Assembly: GCA_039649115.1 (NCBI GenBank)
Contig: JBBWZQ010000114.1
Location: 1-13,734, forward strand
Length of the DNA stretch: 13,734 nt
From: DATEJJ01 sp039649115
Lineage (GTDB): Bacteria; Actinomycetota; Actinomycetes; Mycobacteriales; Micromonosporaceae
Direction: 5' to 3'
Numbering within the stretch: the first letter of the stretch is position 1; the number at the start of each line of letters is the position of its first letter. Below, in pieces: positions 1-9,044 of the stretch. The notes under the pieces are model-generated. The model saw only the letters and a program-made list of their open reading frames with translations, was not told the origin of the DNA and did not search any database. The translations under genes and the position numbers were made by a program.

Positions 1-467
1 CGGGCCGAACGCGGGTCCGGCGGGCGGGAGAAGTGCTCGGTCTCCAGGCTGATCAGGTCGCGCTGCGCCGACAGGCACAACTCCACCGACAGGGCGCCGA
101 TCTCATCACGGTCGGTCAGCACCTGGACGAGGTCGTACGGCTCGTCCAGCGGTCGCGCCGAGGACACGTAGGTCTGTTGCAGTACGTGCATCTCGTCGCG
201 CAGCCGCAGCAGCGACTGGTACTGGTCGAGCATCTGGCGCTGCCGGACCAGGATGGCGTTGTCCACGGCCCTCGACGGTTCGACCGCGACGAGCAGGGGT
301 TCGCCGACGTGCCGTTCCCGGGCGAACCCCTTGTCGATGAGTTCCCGTGCCGCCGCGGAACGGGCGAGATCCGGCTGGTCGGCCAGCGACAGCCCACCAC
401 TGGCGATGAGCCCCTGGTACAGCTCGGACGCCGGCTCGGACAGCACTGCCGTCAGTCCCGTCTTCAT
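1..467 (-). CDS. LuxR-type transcriptional regulator with TrmB-like N-terminus (partial)
   Basis: The minus strand reads from an ATG at 467-465 for 155 open codons to the window edge, so the 3' part is missing. The protein begins MKTGLTAVLSEPASELYQ and goes on with LIDKGFARERHVGEP, a coiled-coil-prone stretch around residues 70-97 (LVRQRQMLDQYQSLLRLRDE), and LTDRDEIGALSVELCLSA followed by ISLETEHF. From memory this matches the N-terminal half of actinobacterial regulators that couple a TrmB-like winged helix and a helical linker to a C-terminal LuxR helix-turn-helix, about 320 residues in all. The HTH would lie outside the window. A purine-rich AGAGGGGG sits just upstream of the ATG and supports this start. 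The gene is divergent from the RHS gene, so it may regulate that gene, but no operator can be proven. The family match is from recalled sequence pattern, not a search. Confidence 0.8.
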   Translation of the reverse strand, partial: MKTGLTAVLSEPASELYQGLIASGGLSLADQPDLARSAAARELIDKGFARERHVGEPLLVAVEPSRAVDNAILVRQRQMLDQYQSLLRLRDEMHVLQQTYVSSARPLDEPYDLVQVLTDRDEIGALSVELCLSAQRDLISLETEHFSRPPDPRSA

Positions 468-792
468 CGTCCCCCTCTGCGCGACCGGGATCGAGCGTAC
501 CTCGGCCGGTTCTGGCCAATGGCCTGGTCCGGCGCCCGCGCGGCAGCCACGTGAGCCCGGCCGGCCGATACCGTCTGCGGTGCCGCGGCCGCATCACCGC
601 CGAGGCTGGGGAAGTGGGTCCGGGGGCGGGCCGGCGCCGTCGACGACGGCGCCCGGGCTCGTCGCTGCGGTACCGATCGCCAGGACTCCAGCGGCCGTCC
701 ACAGTGCGAACGGGTGCCCGGTGCCGTGCCGGCAAGGGGGCGGCGCGTCCGGCGGGCAGCGCGGCGACAACAACGGATACGGGGGACGCGTG
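468..792. other. Divergent intergenic region
   Basis: These 325 bases separate the divergent LuxR-like and RHS genes. No credible gene is present: open frames here encode low-complexity Arg/Pro/Gly-rich peptides typical of non-coding GC-rich DNA. Visible elements are an 11-bp palindrome GGCCAATGGCC at 514-524, a possible minus-strand -10 (TACGCT, complement of 494-499) for the LuxR-like gene, the inverted repeat at 633-653, and a GGGGGA ribosome-binding site at 781-786 for the RHS gene. I could not identify a convincing -35/-10 pair for the RHS gene. Confidence 0.5.
633..653. promoter_or_regulatory. Perfect 9-bp inverted repeat upstream of the RHS gene
   Basis: GGCGCCGTC, a 3-base spacer GAC, then GACGGCGCC form a perfect dyad. 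It lies 140 bp before the RHS start and 166 bp from the LuxR-like start. It could be an operator for a dimeric regulator or a hairpin in the RHS leader transcript. There is no T-tract, and a chance palindrome is possible in DNA this GC-rich. Confidence 0.3.
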
Positions 793-3700
793 ATGATGGC
801 ACGGCAGCGATGGTGGTTGCGACTGGTGGCCGCGAGCACGACCGTCGCACTGGCCCCCGGGCTGGTGGCACCCGGTGGGCAGCGGCCGGGCCACGACGCC
901 GGCCGGCCCAGACCGGCGGGGGCGAGTGACACGGCGCCGGGCCAGCGGACGGGTTCGGCGGGCGGGGGCAGTCACCAGGCCGGTGCGGACGCCACCCGGA
1001 CCCCGCTGCGGTCCGCGCCACGCCAGGCGGTACGGCCGCCGGGCGCGGTACCGGACGCGGTGAGCCTGCCACCGGTCGTCCGGCCGGCGCCGCCACAGCC
1101 GGTACGGGTCCGGCCGACCGTCACCACCGGGGTCCGTACGGCCGCCGCCGGCGGCCACACGATCCGCCTGTCCGCGGCCGGCACGGTCAACGGCGGCACG
1201 GACGACACGTACGTGTCCACAGTGGCCGGAGGCGACCGCTCCGGGGCGCTGGACCTGCAGGTCGGCTCGCCGGACGGTGCGTCGAGGACGAGGTCGTTCC
1301 TGCACTTCGACCAGCTCCCGGTGAGCCTGCGCAACAAGTACATCACCGGCGCGACGTTGAACGTGGACGCCATCGACGCGGCCTCGTGCACCGCGTCGCC
1401 GGTCACGCTGTACGAGGTGACGTCGCCGTGGTCCGGCGGGTCGCTGCGCTGGCCCGGCGCCTCGGTCGGCCGGGCGCTGGCCAGCAGGTCGTTCGCGCAC
1501 GGCAAGCCGGCCTGCCAGCCGGGCGGGGCGTTCGAGGGCTTCGCCATCGACCCGGACGCGGTGACCGACTGGACGCACGGCGACTCGTTCTTCGGGTTCA
1601 GCCTGCGCGCGGCGAACGAGAGCGACCCGAACGGCTGGAAGCGGTTCGCGTCGGCGAACTCGGCGAACGTGCCGTACCTCGACATCACCTACTCGGACGA
1701 GGGTGCGGCCTTCCAGGCGAAGCAGGTGCAGCTGCCCACCGCCAACACGCCGGGCCGGCTCGTGGTCACCGTCGACAACCGCGGCGGTTCCAGCTGGCCG
1801 GCGGGCGGCCCGTTCACGTTCGGGTACACCGTCAAGAAGAAGTCCGACGGGTCGGTGGTCAACCGGTCGGCGCATGTCGCGCCGCCGGGCACGGTCGCGC
1901 CGGGCGGCTCCGGCACATGGGACGTGGCACTGCCGGCGTTGACCCCCGCGGACTACACCGTCGAACTCACCATGTTCGACGCGCAGGGCCGCGATTTCCA
2001 CACCCAGTACGGCGTACCGTACGGCGTCTTCGGCATCCGGGTGACCAATGTGCTGCCGGCGGTGAACTACGAACAACCCGGCAGCGGGGCCGAGGTGGGC
2101 ACGCTCACCCCGACGCTGTACGCCGAGGGGGTCGACCCGGACGACTGGCCGGGCACCGGCCTGAAGTTCTCGTTCCGCATCTCGTCGAGCCCGGCCGGCA
2201 GGCCGGACTGCTCGGACGCGGGCTGGACCGGGTGGATCGGCCGCGCGTGGTCGGTGCCGGCCGGCCGGTTGTCGTGGAGCACGACGTACTACTGGTGGGT
2301 GCGCGCGCACGACGGGGTGGGCGCCGGCCCGTGCATCGGGCCGCTCGCCCTGACGACAACGGTGCCGCAGCCGGAGATCACCAGCCACCTGGCCGGTGCG
2401 GCGGCGCAGGCGCCGAGCCCGGGGGAGCCACCGGGACTCGACCCCCAGGTCGGCAACTACGCCACCTCGGCCGTGGACGCGTCGGTGCCCACGGCAGGAC
2501 CGCCGCTGGCGATCAGCCGGACGTACAACAGCCTCGACCCGCGCCGGGACGCGGCGTTCGGCGCCGGTTGGGCGAGCCTGCTCGACATGCGCCTCGCGAC
2601 GGACGACGACGGATCGGGCAACGCCGTGGTGACCTACCCGGACGGTACCCAGATGCGCTTCGGCCGCAATCCCGACGGCCGCTACGCCGCGCCGCAGGGC
2701 CGCAACGTCGCGCTCGTCCTCAACACGTCGACCGGCGTCGCCACGCTGCGCGACCGCGCCGGCAACCGGTGGGAGTTCGACGCGGTCGGCCGGCTGGTCA
2801 CCGTCATCGCACCCACCGGCCTGGTGCAGCGGCTGAGCTACGACCGGGCGAGCAACCTGGCGAACGAGATCGTGGACGAGACGAGCCGGCGCAAGCTCGC
2901 ACTGACCTGGACCGGCACGCACCTGGGCACCGCGCAGGCGGCCGGCGGTCCCACGTGGACGTACACGTACGACGGGGACAAGCTCATTCAGGCGTGCCGC
3001 CCGGGGCCGGCGCCGAACTGCACCAGATACGCGTACGCCCCCGGTTCGCAGTACCGCAGCACCGTGCTGGACGACAGCCCGCGCGCGTACTGGCGGTTCG
3101 GCGAGGCCACCGGTGCCGACGCGGCCAGCGCGGTGGCGCGGGACAACACCGACACCGGCTCCTACACCGACGTCACGCTCGGCGCGGCCGGTGGGCCGGG
3201 CGGCAGCAGCGACACGGCCGCGTCCTTCGACGGGGTGCAGAGCCGCGTCGCGCTGCCCAACCGGATCACCAGCACGTCGCTGTCCGTCTCGCTGGAGCTC
3301 TGGTTCCGTACCACGAGTGCGGGCGTGCTGTTCAGCTACCAGAACAAGCCGTTCCCGGCGCAGGTGCCGACACTGTGGACACCCGTGCTGTACGTGGGCA
3401 CCGACGGGCTGCTGCGGGGCGGCTTCTGGGTGCCGAGCCCGATCGGGGAGCGCCAGGTGAGGACGGCCAGACCGGTCAACGACGGCGCGTGGCACCACGC
3501 GGTCCTCGCGGCCGCGATCGACCGGCAGACGCTGTACCTGGACGGTGCCGCGGTCGGCACGGTCAACGGTGTGATCGACCACGACCAGCAGGGCTACCTC
3601 ACCGTCGGCGCCGGCCGGGGCCGGAACTGGCCGGCCACGAACAACGGCGACTTCTACTTCAACGGGTCCATCGACGAGGTCGCGCTCTACCCACACACCC

Positions 3701-6700
3701 TGGGCGGGCAGGCGGCCCGCGCGCACTTCACCGCCGGGCAGTCGGTGGACCAGCTGACGCGCGTCACGCTGCCGCAGGACGACCGGGTCTGGGCCGCGGT
3801 CGGCTACGACGGCGCAACCGGCCGGGTACGGACGCTGACCGACCACGACGGTCGGCAGTGGACACTCGACGCGCCGACGCAGCAGGGCTCGACGCGCGTC
3901 GTGCGGCTCGCCGGCCCGTACCCGGACTGGATCTACGCGTTCGACATCGACCACGGCGGCCGGCTCACCTCGCGCGGCCACAACGGCACGGTGGAGCGGT
4001 TCACCTACAACGCCGCCGGTTTCCTCGCCGAGATCGTGGACCAGAACGGGCATCCGACCCGGTTCACGACGGACAGCCGGGGCAACGTGCTGAGCGAGAC
4101 GACGTGCCGGGCGACCAATTCGTGCGACACGTCGTACCAGGGCTACTTCCTCAACGCGGCCGACCCGCTGGATCCGCGCAACGACAAGCCGGTGTCCACT
4201 TCGGACGCCCGCTCGGCGGGCGCGACCGACCCGACCTACCAGACCACGTACGGGTACGACACGGCGGGCCGGCTGGTCAGCACCGGCTTCCCGATCCCGG
4301 CCGGAGCCCCGGCCCGCCCGGCGCAGAGCCAGGAGTACACGGCGGGCACCGAACCGGCGGTCGGCGGTGGCACCACGCCGGCGGGCCTGCTGGCCAGACA
4401 GGTCGGCCGGCGCGGTCAGGTCACCACGTACGCGTACACGGCCGCCGGCGACCTCGCCGCGGTGGTGTCCCCGACCGGGCTGCGTACCTCCTACGGGTAC
4501 GACGCGATCGGCCGGACCACCACGGTCCGGCAGGCGAACTCGGGCGACGTGGCGTTCGGCACGACCACCTACTCCTACACGGCGCGCTCGCAGGTGGAGA
4601 CCGTCACCGGGCCGGCCGTCACCAACCCGGTCACCGGGGCGAGGCACCAGCAGGTGACGCGGTACGGGTACGACGGCGACGGGAACGTCACCACGCTCAC
4701 GCTGTCCGACGCGCTCGGCGGTGACGCGACCCGCGGCACCGCGTTCGGCTACGACAGCCACGACCGGCTCGTGCTCACGACCTTCCCGGACGGCGGCCGG
4801 GAGAGCCGGAGCTACGACCGGGACATGCGGGTGCTGACGGTCACCGACGCGACGGGCATCGCGTGGCACGAGGAGTACGACGACCAGCAGCGCGTGCTCG
4901 GCCGCACGGTCGAGGGCCCCGGGGTCGATCCGCAGAACAGCGACGCGACGTCACTCGTGCTGGAGTTCCGCGCCTACGACCCGGCCGGGCGGCTGGAGTC
5001 GGTGAAGGACGCGATGGGCCGGACCACCCGGTACACGTACTACGACGACGACCTGCCGGCGACGACCCGGTTGACCGGGTTCCACGACCGCGACGGGACG
5101 GCACGCGACATCGTGGTGGAACAGCGCTCGTACGACCCGGACGGCAACCTCAGCCAGTTCGTCGCGGCCGGCGGCGCGACCACGACCTACGCCTACGACC
5201 CCGCCGGTTACCTTGCCACCAGGGTGTTCGACCCGGCGGTGCTCAACCGGGCCGTGTCCTTCCGCAGGGACGCCGACGGCAACCCCGCCGCCGCGACCCG
5301 GACCGGTGCCGCCAGCCCGGGCCGGTCCGAGGCGACCACCTTCACCTACGACCCGGCGAACCTCGTCGTGCGGCAGGACGACCAGCTCGCCAGCGGCGTG
5401 TTCCTCAGCACCCGGTACGTGCGGGACGAGCGCGGTCTGGTGACGGCGCGGACCGACCGGCGCAGCAACACCACCAACTACTCGTACGACCCCACCGGCG
5501 CGCTGGCCGGCTCGACACTGCCCACAGTGGACACCTGGAGCGGCGGGCAGCTCACCGCCGGCGTGCGGCCGGCGGTGACGATCGGCCGCAACGCGTTCGG
5601 TGACATCACGGACCAGCGCGACCCGGCCGGCGCGGTCACCCGGACCGGTCGCGACACGATGGGCCGCGAGGCCACCGTGACGCTGCCGGACTACACGCCG
5701 CCGGGTGGGTCGACCATCAGGGCGACCACCACGACCGAGTACGACAAGGCGAGCCGGCCGGTCAAGGTGACCGACCCGCTGGGCCGGGTCCGGCAGACCG
5801 CCTACGATCCGGCCGGCCGGATCACCGCGCAGACGGTGCCCCAGGTCGGTACGGCGCCGAACACGTACCGGTTCGCCTACGACCGCGACGGGGAGCTGCT
5901 GGAGTCCACCGATCCGGTCGGCGACGCGCTGCGGTACACGTACGACGACCTCGGGCGGCAGGTCAGCGCCGCCGCGGTCGAGCGCTCCGGCGGTCCGGTC
6001 GCGTTCTACACGGCGTGGACGGACTACGACGACGCCGGCGACCCGACGAAGGTCACGTCGCCCGAGAACCACGCGGCGACATTCGCCTACAACGCCGCGG
6101 GCGAGAAGGTGACGGAGACCGACCCGACGAACCTCGTGACGCGGCACGGATACGACCTCGCCGGCCGCCAGGTCTCGGTCACCGATCCCGCCGGGCTGGT
6201 GACCACCACCGAGTACGACCTGCTCGGCCGGCCGCGCAAGGTGAGCCAGGCGAGCGGCTCCACCGTGCTGCGCGCGGTGCTGTCCGATGTGGACGAGAAC
6301 GGCAACGTCACCGGCACGACGAGCCCCGAGGGCCGGCGGGCGGCGTACGTCCACGACGCCGCCGACCGGCTGATCCAGCAGACCGAGGTGGTCAACTCGT
6401 CGACATCCGTGGTGACCAGCCTGGGATATGACGCGGCCGGGCGGCGGACCCGCTTCGTCGACGGCAACCAGCACGCGACCGACTACACCTACACGCCGTG
6501 GGGCCTGTCGGAGTCCACTGTGGAGGCGGGCAGCACCTGGCTCACCTCGTACGACGCGGCCGGGCAGGCCGTGTCGCAGACCGCACCCGGCGGGATCAGG
6601 CGTACCCGCACCTTCGACGCGCAGGGCAGGCTCACCACCGAGACCGGTACCGGCGCGGACGCGACCACGGCCGACCGGTCGCTCGGCTACGACGCCGCGG

Positions 6701-8997
6701 GACGGCTGACCCGCGAGAGTACCCCGAGGGGCGACACCAGCTACGGGTACGACGACCGGGGACACCTCGTCCAGGCCAGCGGTCCGACCGGCAACGCGAC
6801 GTTCTTCTGGTCCGGGGACGGGTTGCTGACGCAGCGGGTCGACCAGGCCGGTGCGGCGACCTTCGCCTACAACGCGGCGGGCCGGATCGCCTCGATGACC
6901 GACCCGGTCGTGGGCCGCACAGTCGACTACGGCTACGACTCCGCCGGCCGCGTCGGCAGCGTCACGGACCGGTCCAGCCCGAAGGTCAAGCGCGTCGTGA
7001 GCTACGACGACCTCGGCCGCACCCGGTCGGACGCCGTGCAGGAGACGTACGACTCGGGCGTGCCGCCGCGGGTGATGGTGGGCACGAGCTACGAGTACGA
7101 CCGCGACGGCAACGCGACCGCGAAGACCGTCCAGAGTGGATCGGCGAGCGCCCGCAACACGTACCGCTACGACGGCGCCGGCCGGCTCTCCTCCTGGACG
7201 GCGCCGGACGGCGCGGTGACCGACTACGGCTGGGACGGCGCCGGCAACCGCGTCAAGGCGGGCGCCACGACGTACGCGTACAACGAGCACAACCAGCTCG
7301 TGTCGGACGGCACCGCGACGTACACGTACACGGCCCGGGGGACGCTCGACGCGGTGACCGGCCCGACCGGTACCCGGGACGTGGCGTTCGACGCGTTCGA
7401 CCGGCTCGTCTCGGACGGTTCCGCGACCTACGCGTACGACAGCCTGGACCGCGTCACCCAGCGCGGCGCGGCGCAGTTCGGCTACGCCGACACGTCCAAC
7501 GCGGTCGTGACGGACGGCTCGCGGGTGGTGAGCCGCACGCAGGACGGGAGCCCGTTCGCGGACAAGGCCACGGGCGGCGGTACCGGCCAGATGCTGTACA
7601 CCGACGAGCACGGCGACGCGGTCGCGCGCTACCTGTCGGCCGACGTCGGGGGCAGCCGCACGTTCGACCCGTTCGGGAAGGTGGTCGCCAGTTCGGCAGA
7701 GCAGTCGACGCTCGGCTACCAGGGCTCGTGGACGGACCCGGACAGCGGGTCGGTGAACATGGCCGCGCGATGGTACAGCCCGTCCACGGGGACGTTCCTG
7801 TCCCGCGACAGCTGGACGCTGCCACCGACCCCGTCGGCCAACGCCAACCGGTACGCCTACGGAAACGGCGACCCGGTCGGCAACACCGACCCGTCCGGGC
7901 ACTGCCTCCCCGAGTGCGCGATCCCCTCCCCGCCGCTGATCCTCCTCGGCATCGGGATCTACCTGTCCACCCCGCAGGGACAGGCACAACTGCGCCAGGC
8001 CATGGCGGCGGGTGGCCGGGCGGGCGCGGCCTTCGCCCACTGGGTAGGAAGCTGGCACGTGCCGTGGAGCCACGAGGCGACCTGGGTGAACACCGGGGCT
8101 CTCTCGATCCCGTTCGACGCGTCCTACGACCCGTACTACCAGCAGGAGTGGGACTTCACCCACCGCTCGTGCGGCGCCGCCTGCCGTGGCACCGATGTCA
8201 GTCGCCCGGGCAGCACAGCACCCGGACGCACCGGCGGCGGACCCGGCGGTGGCGGCAGCGTACCGGTCCAGCCACCACCCCCGCCGCCGCCACCGCCGTG
8301 GGTCATCAACGCGCTGACCGAGATCCCCCGGCCGCCGGCCGGTTCGACCATCACCCTCCCGCGTCCGGTCCGGCTGGACGCCGGCGGATCCGACGTCACG
8401 GTGACCAACCCGGGGCCGGCACAGACGGCGAAGGCGGGCCGGGACACCATCGACCCGACGCCGACGAGCGGCGACCCGCGGATCGGCATCCGGCTGAACG
8501 ACGTGCTGCGGGCGCTGCGGCTGCTCGGCGAGGCCGAGCGGAGCAGCCGGGACCGCACCACAACCCTTCGGGACGACGAACGTGGCTGCCTTGAGGGCAA
8601 CTCGCCGCAGAACCAGTTCTTCTACTGGGCACCCGGTCCGGGAGGCCGCGCGACCGGAGCCGAGGCATGCCTCGTCAGGCCGCAGCGGGGAACGCCGGCC
8701 ACGGCGACCCCACCTGGCTGGCGGTCCGGCCTGGACCGCGGGCACCTGATCGCGAGCCAGGTCGGCGGTGACGGCGGCGACCCGAGAAACGTCGTCCCGC
8801 TCTACCACGATGCCAACATCGCCATGCGCAGCTTCGTGGAGACGCTGGTGACCAGGCGGGTCGCGGCGGGCGAGCGCATCTTCTACGTGGTGACCCCGCA
8901 CTACAGCGGAAACAACGTGATCCCGGACTACCTCACCCTGTACGCGCAGGGAAACAGGTCGTTCTCCCAAACCGTCCGCGTTTCGAACTATCCATGA
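793..8997 (+). CDS. Secreted RHS/YD-repeat protein with C-terminal DNA/RNA non-specific endonuclease domain
   Basis: This encodes 2734 residues. The ATG at 793 has GGGGGA six bases upstream; GTG 790 and ATG 796 are alternatives. Residues 1-27 are a signal peptide (RQRWWLRLVAAS, then a hydrophobic stretch). Then follow a DNRLRE-like domain (about 138-301), a CARDB/NEW3-like beta domain (305-420), an Ig/FN3-like domain with YYWWVRAHDG (422-516), an RHS N-terminal region (548-623), a LamG/concanavalin-like domain (757-983) starting AYWRFGEA, and a long array of YD repeats (GYDxxGR type) to about 2230. The RHS-associated core lies at 2307-2370 (LGYQGSWTDPDSG, AARWYSPSTGTFLSRD, D2366-PSG). In known RHS proteins the YD shell encloses the tip and the core DPxG region takes part in self-cleavage. 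The variable tip has a Pro9 linker (2494-2502) and an Endonuclease_NS_2-like nuclease (about 2600-2734) with DRGH 2648-2651 (catalytic His2651), DPRN and Asn2675 as probable metal ligand. The inferred role is a contact or secreted nuclease toxin. No immunity gene is adjacent. Confidence 0.9.
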   Translation: MMARQRWWLRLVAASTTVALAPGLVAPGGQRPGHDAGRPRPAGASDTAPGQRTGSAGGGSHQAGADATRTPLRSAPRQAVRPPGAVPDAVSLPPVVRPAPPQPVRVRPTVTTGVRTAAAGGHTIRLSAAGTVNGGTDDTYVSTVAGGDRSGALDLQVGSPDGASRTRSFLHFDQLPVSLRNKYITGATLNVDAIDAASCTASPVTLYEVTSPWSGGSLRWPGASVGRALASRSFAHGKPACQPGGAFEGFAIDPDAVTDWTHGDSFFGFSLRAANESDPNGWKRFASANSANVPYLDITYSDEGAAFQAKQVQLPTANTPGRLVVTVDNRGGSSWPAGGPFTFGYTVKKKSDGSVVNRSAHVAPPGTVAPGGSGTWDVALPALTPADYTVELTMFDAQGRDFHTQYGVPYGVFGIRVTNVLPAVNYEQPGSGAEVGTLTPTLYAEGVDPDDWPGTGLKFSFRISSSPAGRPDCSDAGWTGWIGRAWSVPAGRLSWSTTYYWWVRAHDGVGAGPCIGPLALTTTVPQPEITSHLAGAAAQAPSPGEPPGLDPQVGNYATSAVDASVPTAGPPLAISRTYNSLDPRRDAAFGAGWASLLDMRLATDDDGSGNAVVTYPDGTQMRFGRNPDGRYAAPQGRNVALVLNTSTGVATLRDRAGNRWEFDAVGRLVTVIAPTGLVQRLSYDRASNLANEIVDETSRRKLALTWTGTHLGTAQAAGGPTWTYTYDGDKLIQACRPGPAPNCTRYAYAPGSQYRSTVLDDSPRAYWRFGEATGADAASAVARDNTDTGSYTDVTLGAAGGPGGSSDTAASFDGVQSRVALPNRITSTSLSVSLELWFRTTSAGVLFSYQNKPFPAQVPTLWTPVLYVGTDGLLRGGFWVPSPIGERQVRTARPVNDGAWHHAVLAAAIDRQTLYLDGAAVGTVNGVIDHDQQGYLTVGAGRGRNWPATNNGDFYFNGSIDEVALYPHTLGGQAARAHFTAGQSVDQLTRVTLPQDDRVWAAVGYDGATGRVRTLTDHDGRQWTLDAPTQQGSTRVVRLAGPYPDWIYAFDIDHGGRLTSRGHNGTVERFTYNAAGFLAEIVDQNGHPTRFTTDSRGNVLSETTCRATNSCDTSYQGYFLNAADPLDPRNDKPVSTSDARSAGATDPTYQTTYGYDTAGRLVSTGFPIPAGAPARPAQSQEYTAGTEPAVGGGTTPAGLLARQVGRRGQVTTYAYTAAGDLAAVVSPTGLRTSYGYDAIGRTTTVRQANSGDVAFGTTTYSYTARSQVETVTGPAVTNPVTGARHQQVTRYGYDGDGNVTTLTLSDALGGDATRGTAFGYDSHDRLVLTTFPDGGRESRSYDRDMRVLTVTDATGIAWHEEYDDQQRVLGRTVEGPGVDPQNSDATSLVLEFRAYDPAGRLESVKDAMGRTTRYTYYDDDLPATTRLTGFHDRDGTARDIVVEQRSYDPDGNLSQFVAAGGATTTYAYDPAGYLATRVFDPAVLNRAVSFRRDADGNPAAATRTGAASPGRSEATTFTYDPANLVVRQDDQLASGVFLSTRYVRDERGLVTARTDRRSNTTNYSYDPTGALAGSTLPTVDTWSGGQLTAGVRPAVTIGRNAFGDITDQRDPAGAVTRTGRDTMGREATVTLPDYTPPGGSTIRATTTTEYDKASRPVKVTDPLGRVRQTAYDPAGRITAQTVPQVGTAPNTYRFAYDRDGELLESTDPVGDALRYTYDDLGRQVSAAAVERSGGPVAFYTAWTDYDDAGDPTKVTSPENHAATFAYNAAGEKVTETDPTNLVTRHGYDLAGRQVSVTDPAGLVTTTEYDLLGRPRKVSQASGSTVLRAVLSDVDENGNVTGTTSPEGRRAAYVHDAADRLIQQTEVVNSSTSVVTSLGYDAAGRRTRFVDGNQHATDYTYTPWGLSESTVEAGSTWLTSYDAAGQAVSQTAPGGIRRTRTFDAQGRLTTETGTGADATTADRSLGYDAAGRLTRESTPRGDTSYGYDDRGHLVQASGPTGNATFFWSGDGLLTQRVDQAGAATFAYNAAGRIASMTDPVVGRTVDYGYDSAGRVGSVTDRSSPKVKRVVSYDDLGRTRSDAVQETYDSGVPPRVMVGTSYEYDRDGNATAKTVQSGSASARNTYRYDGAGRLSSWTAPDGAVTDYGWDGAGNRVKAGATTYAYNEHNQLVSDGTATYTYTARGTLDAVTGPTGTRDVAFDAFDRLVSDGSATYAYDSLDRVTQRGAAQFGYADTSNAVVTDGSRVVSRTQDGSPFADKATGGGTGQMLYTDEHGDAVARYLSADVGGSRTFDPFGKVVASSAEQSTLGYQGSWTDPDSGSVNMAARWYSPSTGTFLSRDSWTLPPTPSANANRYAYGNGDPVGNTDPSGHCLPECAIPSPPLILLGIGIYLSTPQGQAQLRQAMAAGGRAGAAFAHWVGSWHVPWSHEATWVNTGALSIPFDASYDPYYQQEWDFTHRSCGAACRGTDVSRPGSTAPGRTGGGPGGGGSVPVQPPPPPPPPPWVINALTEIPRPPAGSTITLPRPVRLDAGGSDVTVTNPGPAQTAKAGRDTIDPTPTSGDPRIGIRLNDVLRALRLLGEAERSSRDRTTTLRDDERGCLEGNSPQNQFFYWAPGPGGRATGAEACLVRPQRGTPATATPPGWRSGLDRGHLIASQVGGDGGDPRNVVPLYHDANIAMRSFVETLVTRRVAAGERIFYVVTPHYSGNNVIPDYLTLYAQGNRSFSQTVRVSNYP

Positions 8998-9013
8998 ACC
9001 AACTATCCATGAA
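8986..9013 (+). repeat. Tandem duplication spanning the RHS stop codon
   Basis: AACTATCCATGAA occurs at 8986-8998 and again at 9001-9013, a period of 15 bases or five codons. The first copy contains the RHS stop TGA (8995-8997). The second places another TGA in the same frame at 9010-9012. The frame reads ...SNYP-stop-TNYP-stop, so the last three residues and the stop are duplicated. It probably arose by replication slippage. Confidence 0.85.
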
Positions 9014-9044
9014 ACACAGCACCAGAGAAGGCAGGTAACGAGCC

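Noticed and set aside
253..792. Extending the RHS protein upstream to an ATG at 253
   Set aside because: The extension overlaps the divergent regulator gene and lacks protein-like character. The signal peptide and ribosome-binding site place the start at 793.
551..793. Small plus-strand frame of 80 codons whose stop overlaps the RHS start
   Set aside because: Arg-rich low-complexity peptide, no ribosome-binding site or homology seen; chance frame in GC-rich DNA.
1386..4724. 1112-codon plus-strand open frame inside the RHS gene
   Set aside because: Out of frame with the RHS repeats, Arg-rich and without motifs; a GC-driven shadow.
106..4869. Very long minus-strand open frame opposite the RHS gene, and a similar one at 4951-8970
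   Set aside because: Arg/Val/Gly-rich translations with no recognisable domain. They mirror the codon bias of the RHS gene, so they are antisense shadows.
3960..7480. Repeated sequence in the RHS gene as DNA repeats or CRISPR
   Set aside because: The repetition is at protein level (YD motifs) with divergent nucleotides and irregular spacing; no identical repeats with unique spacers.
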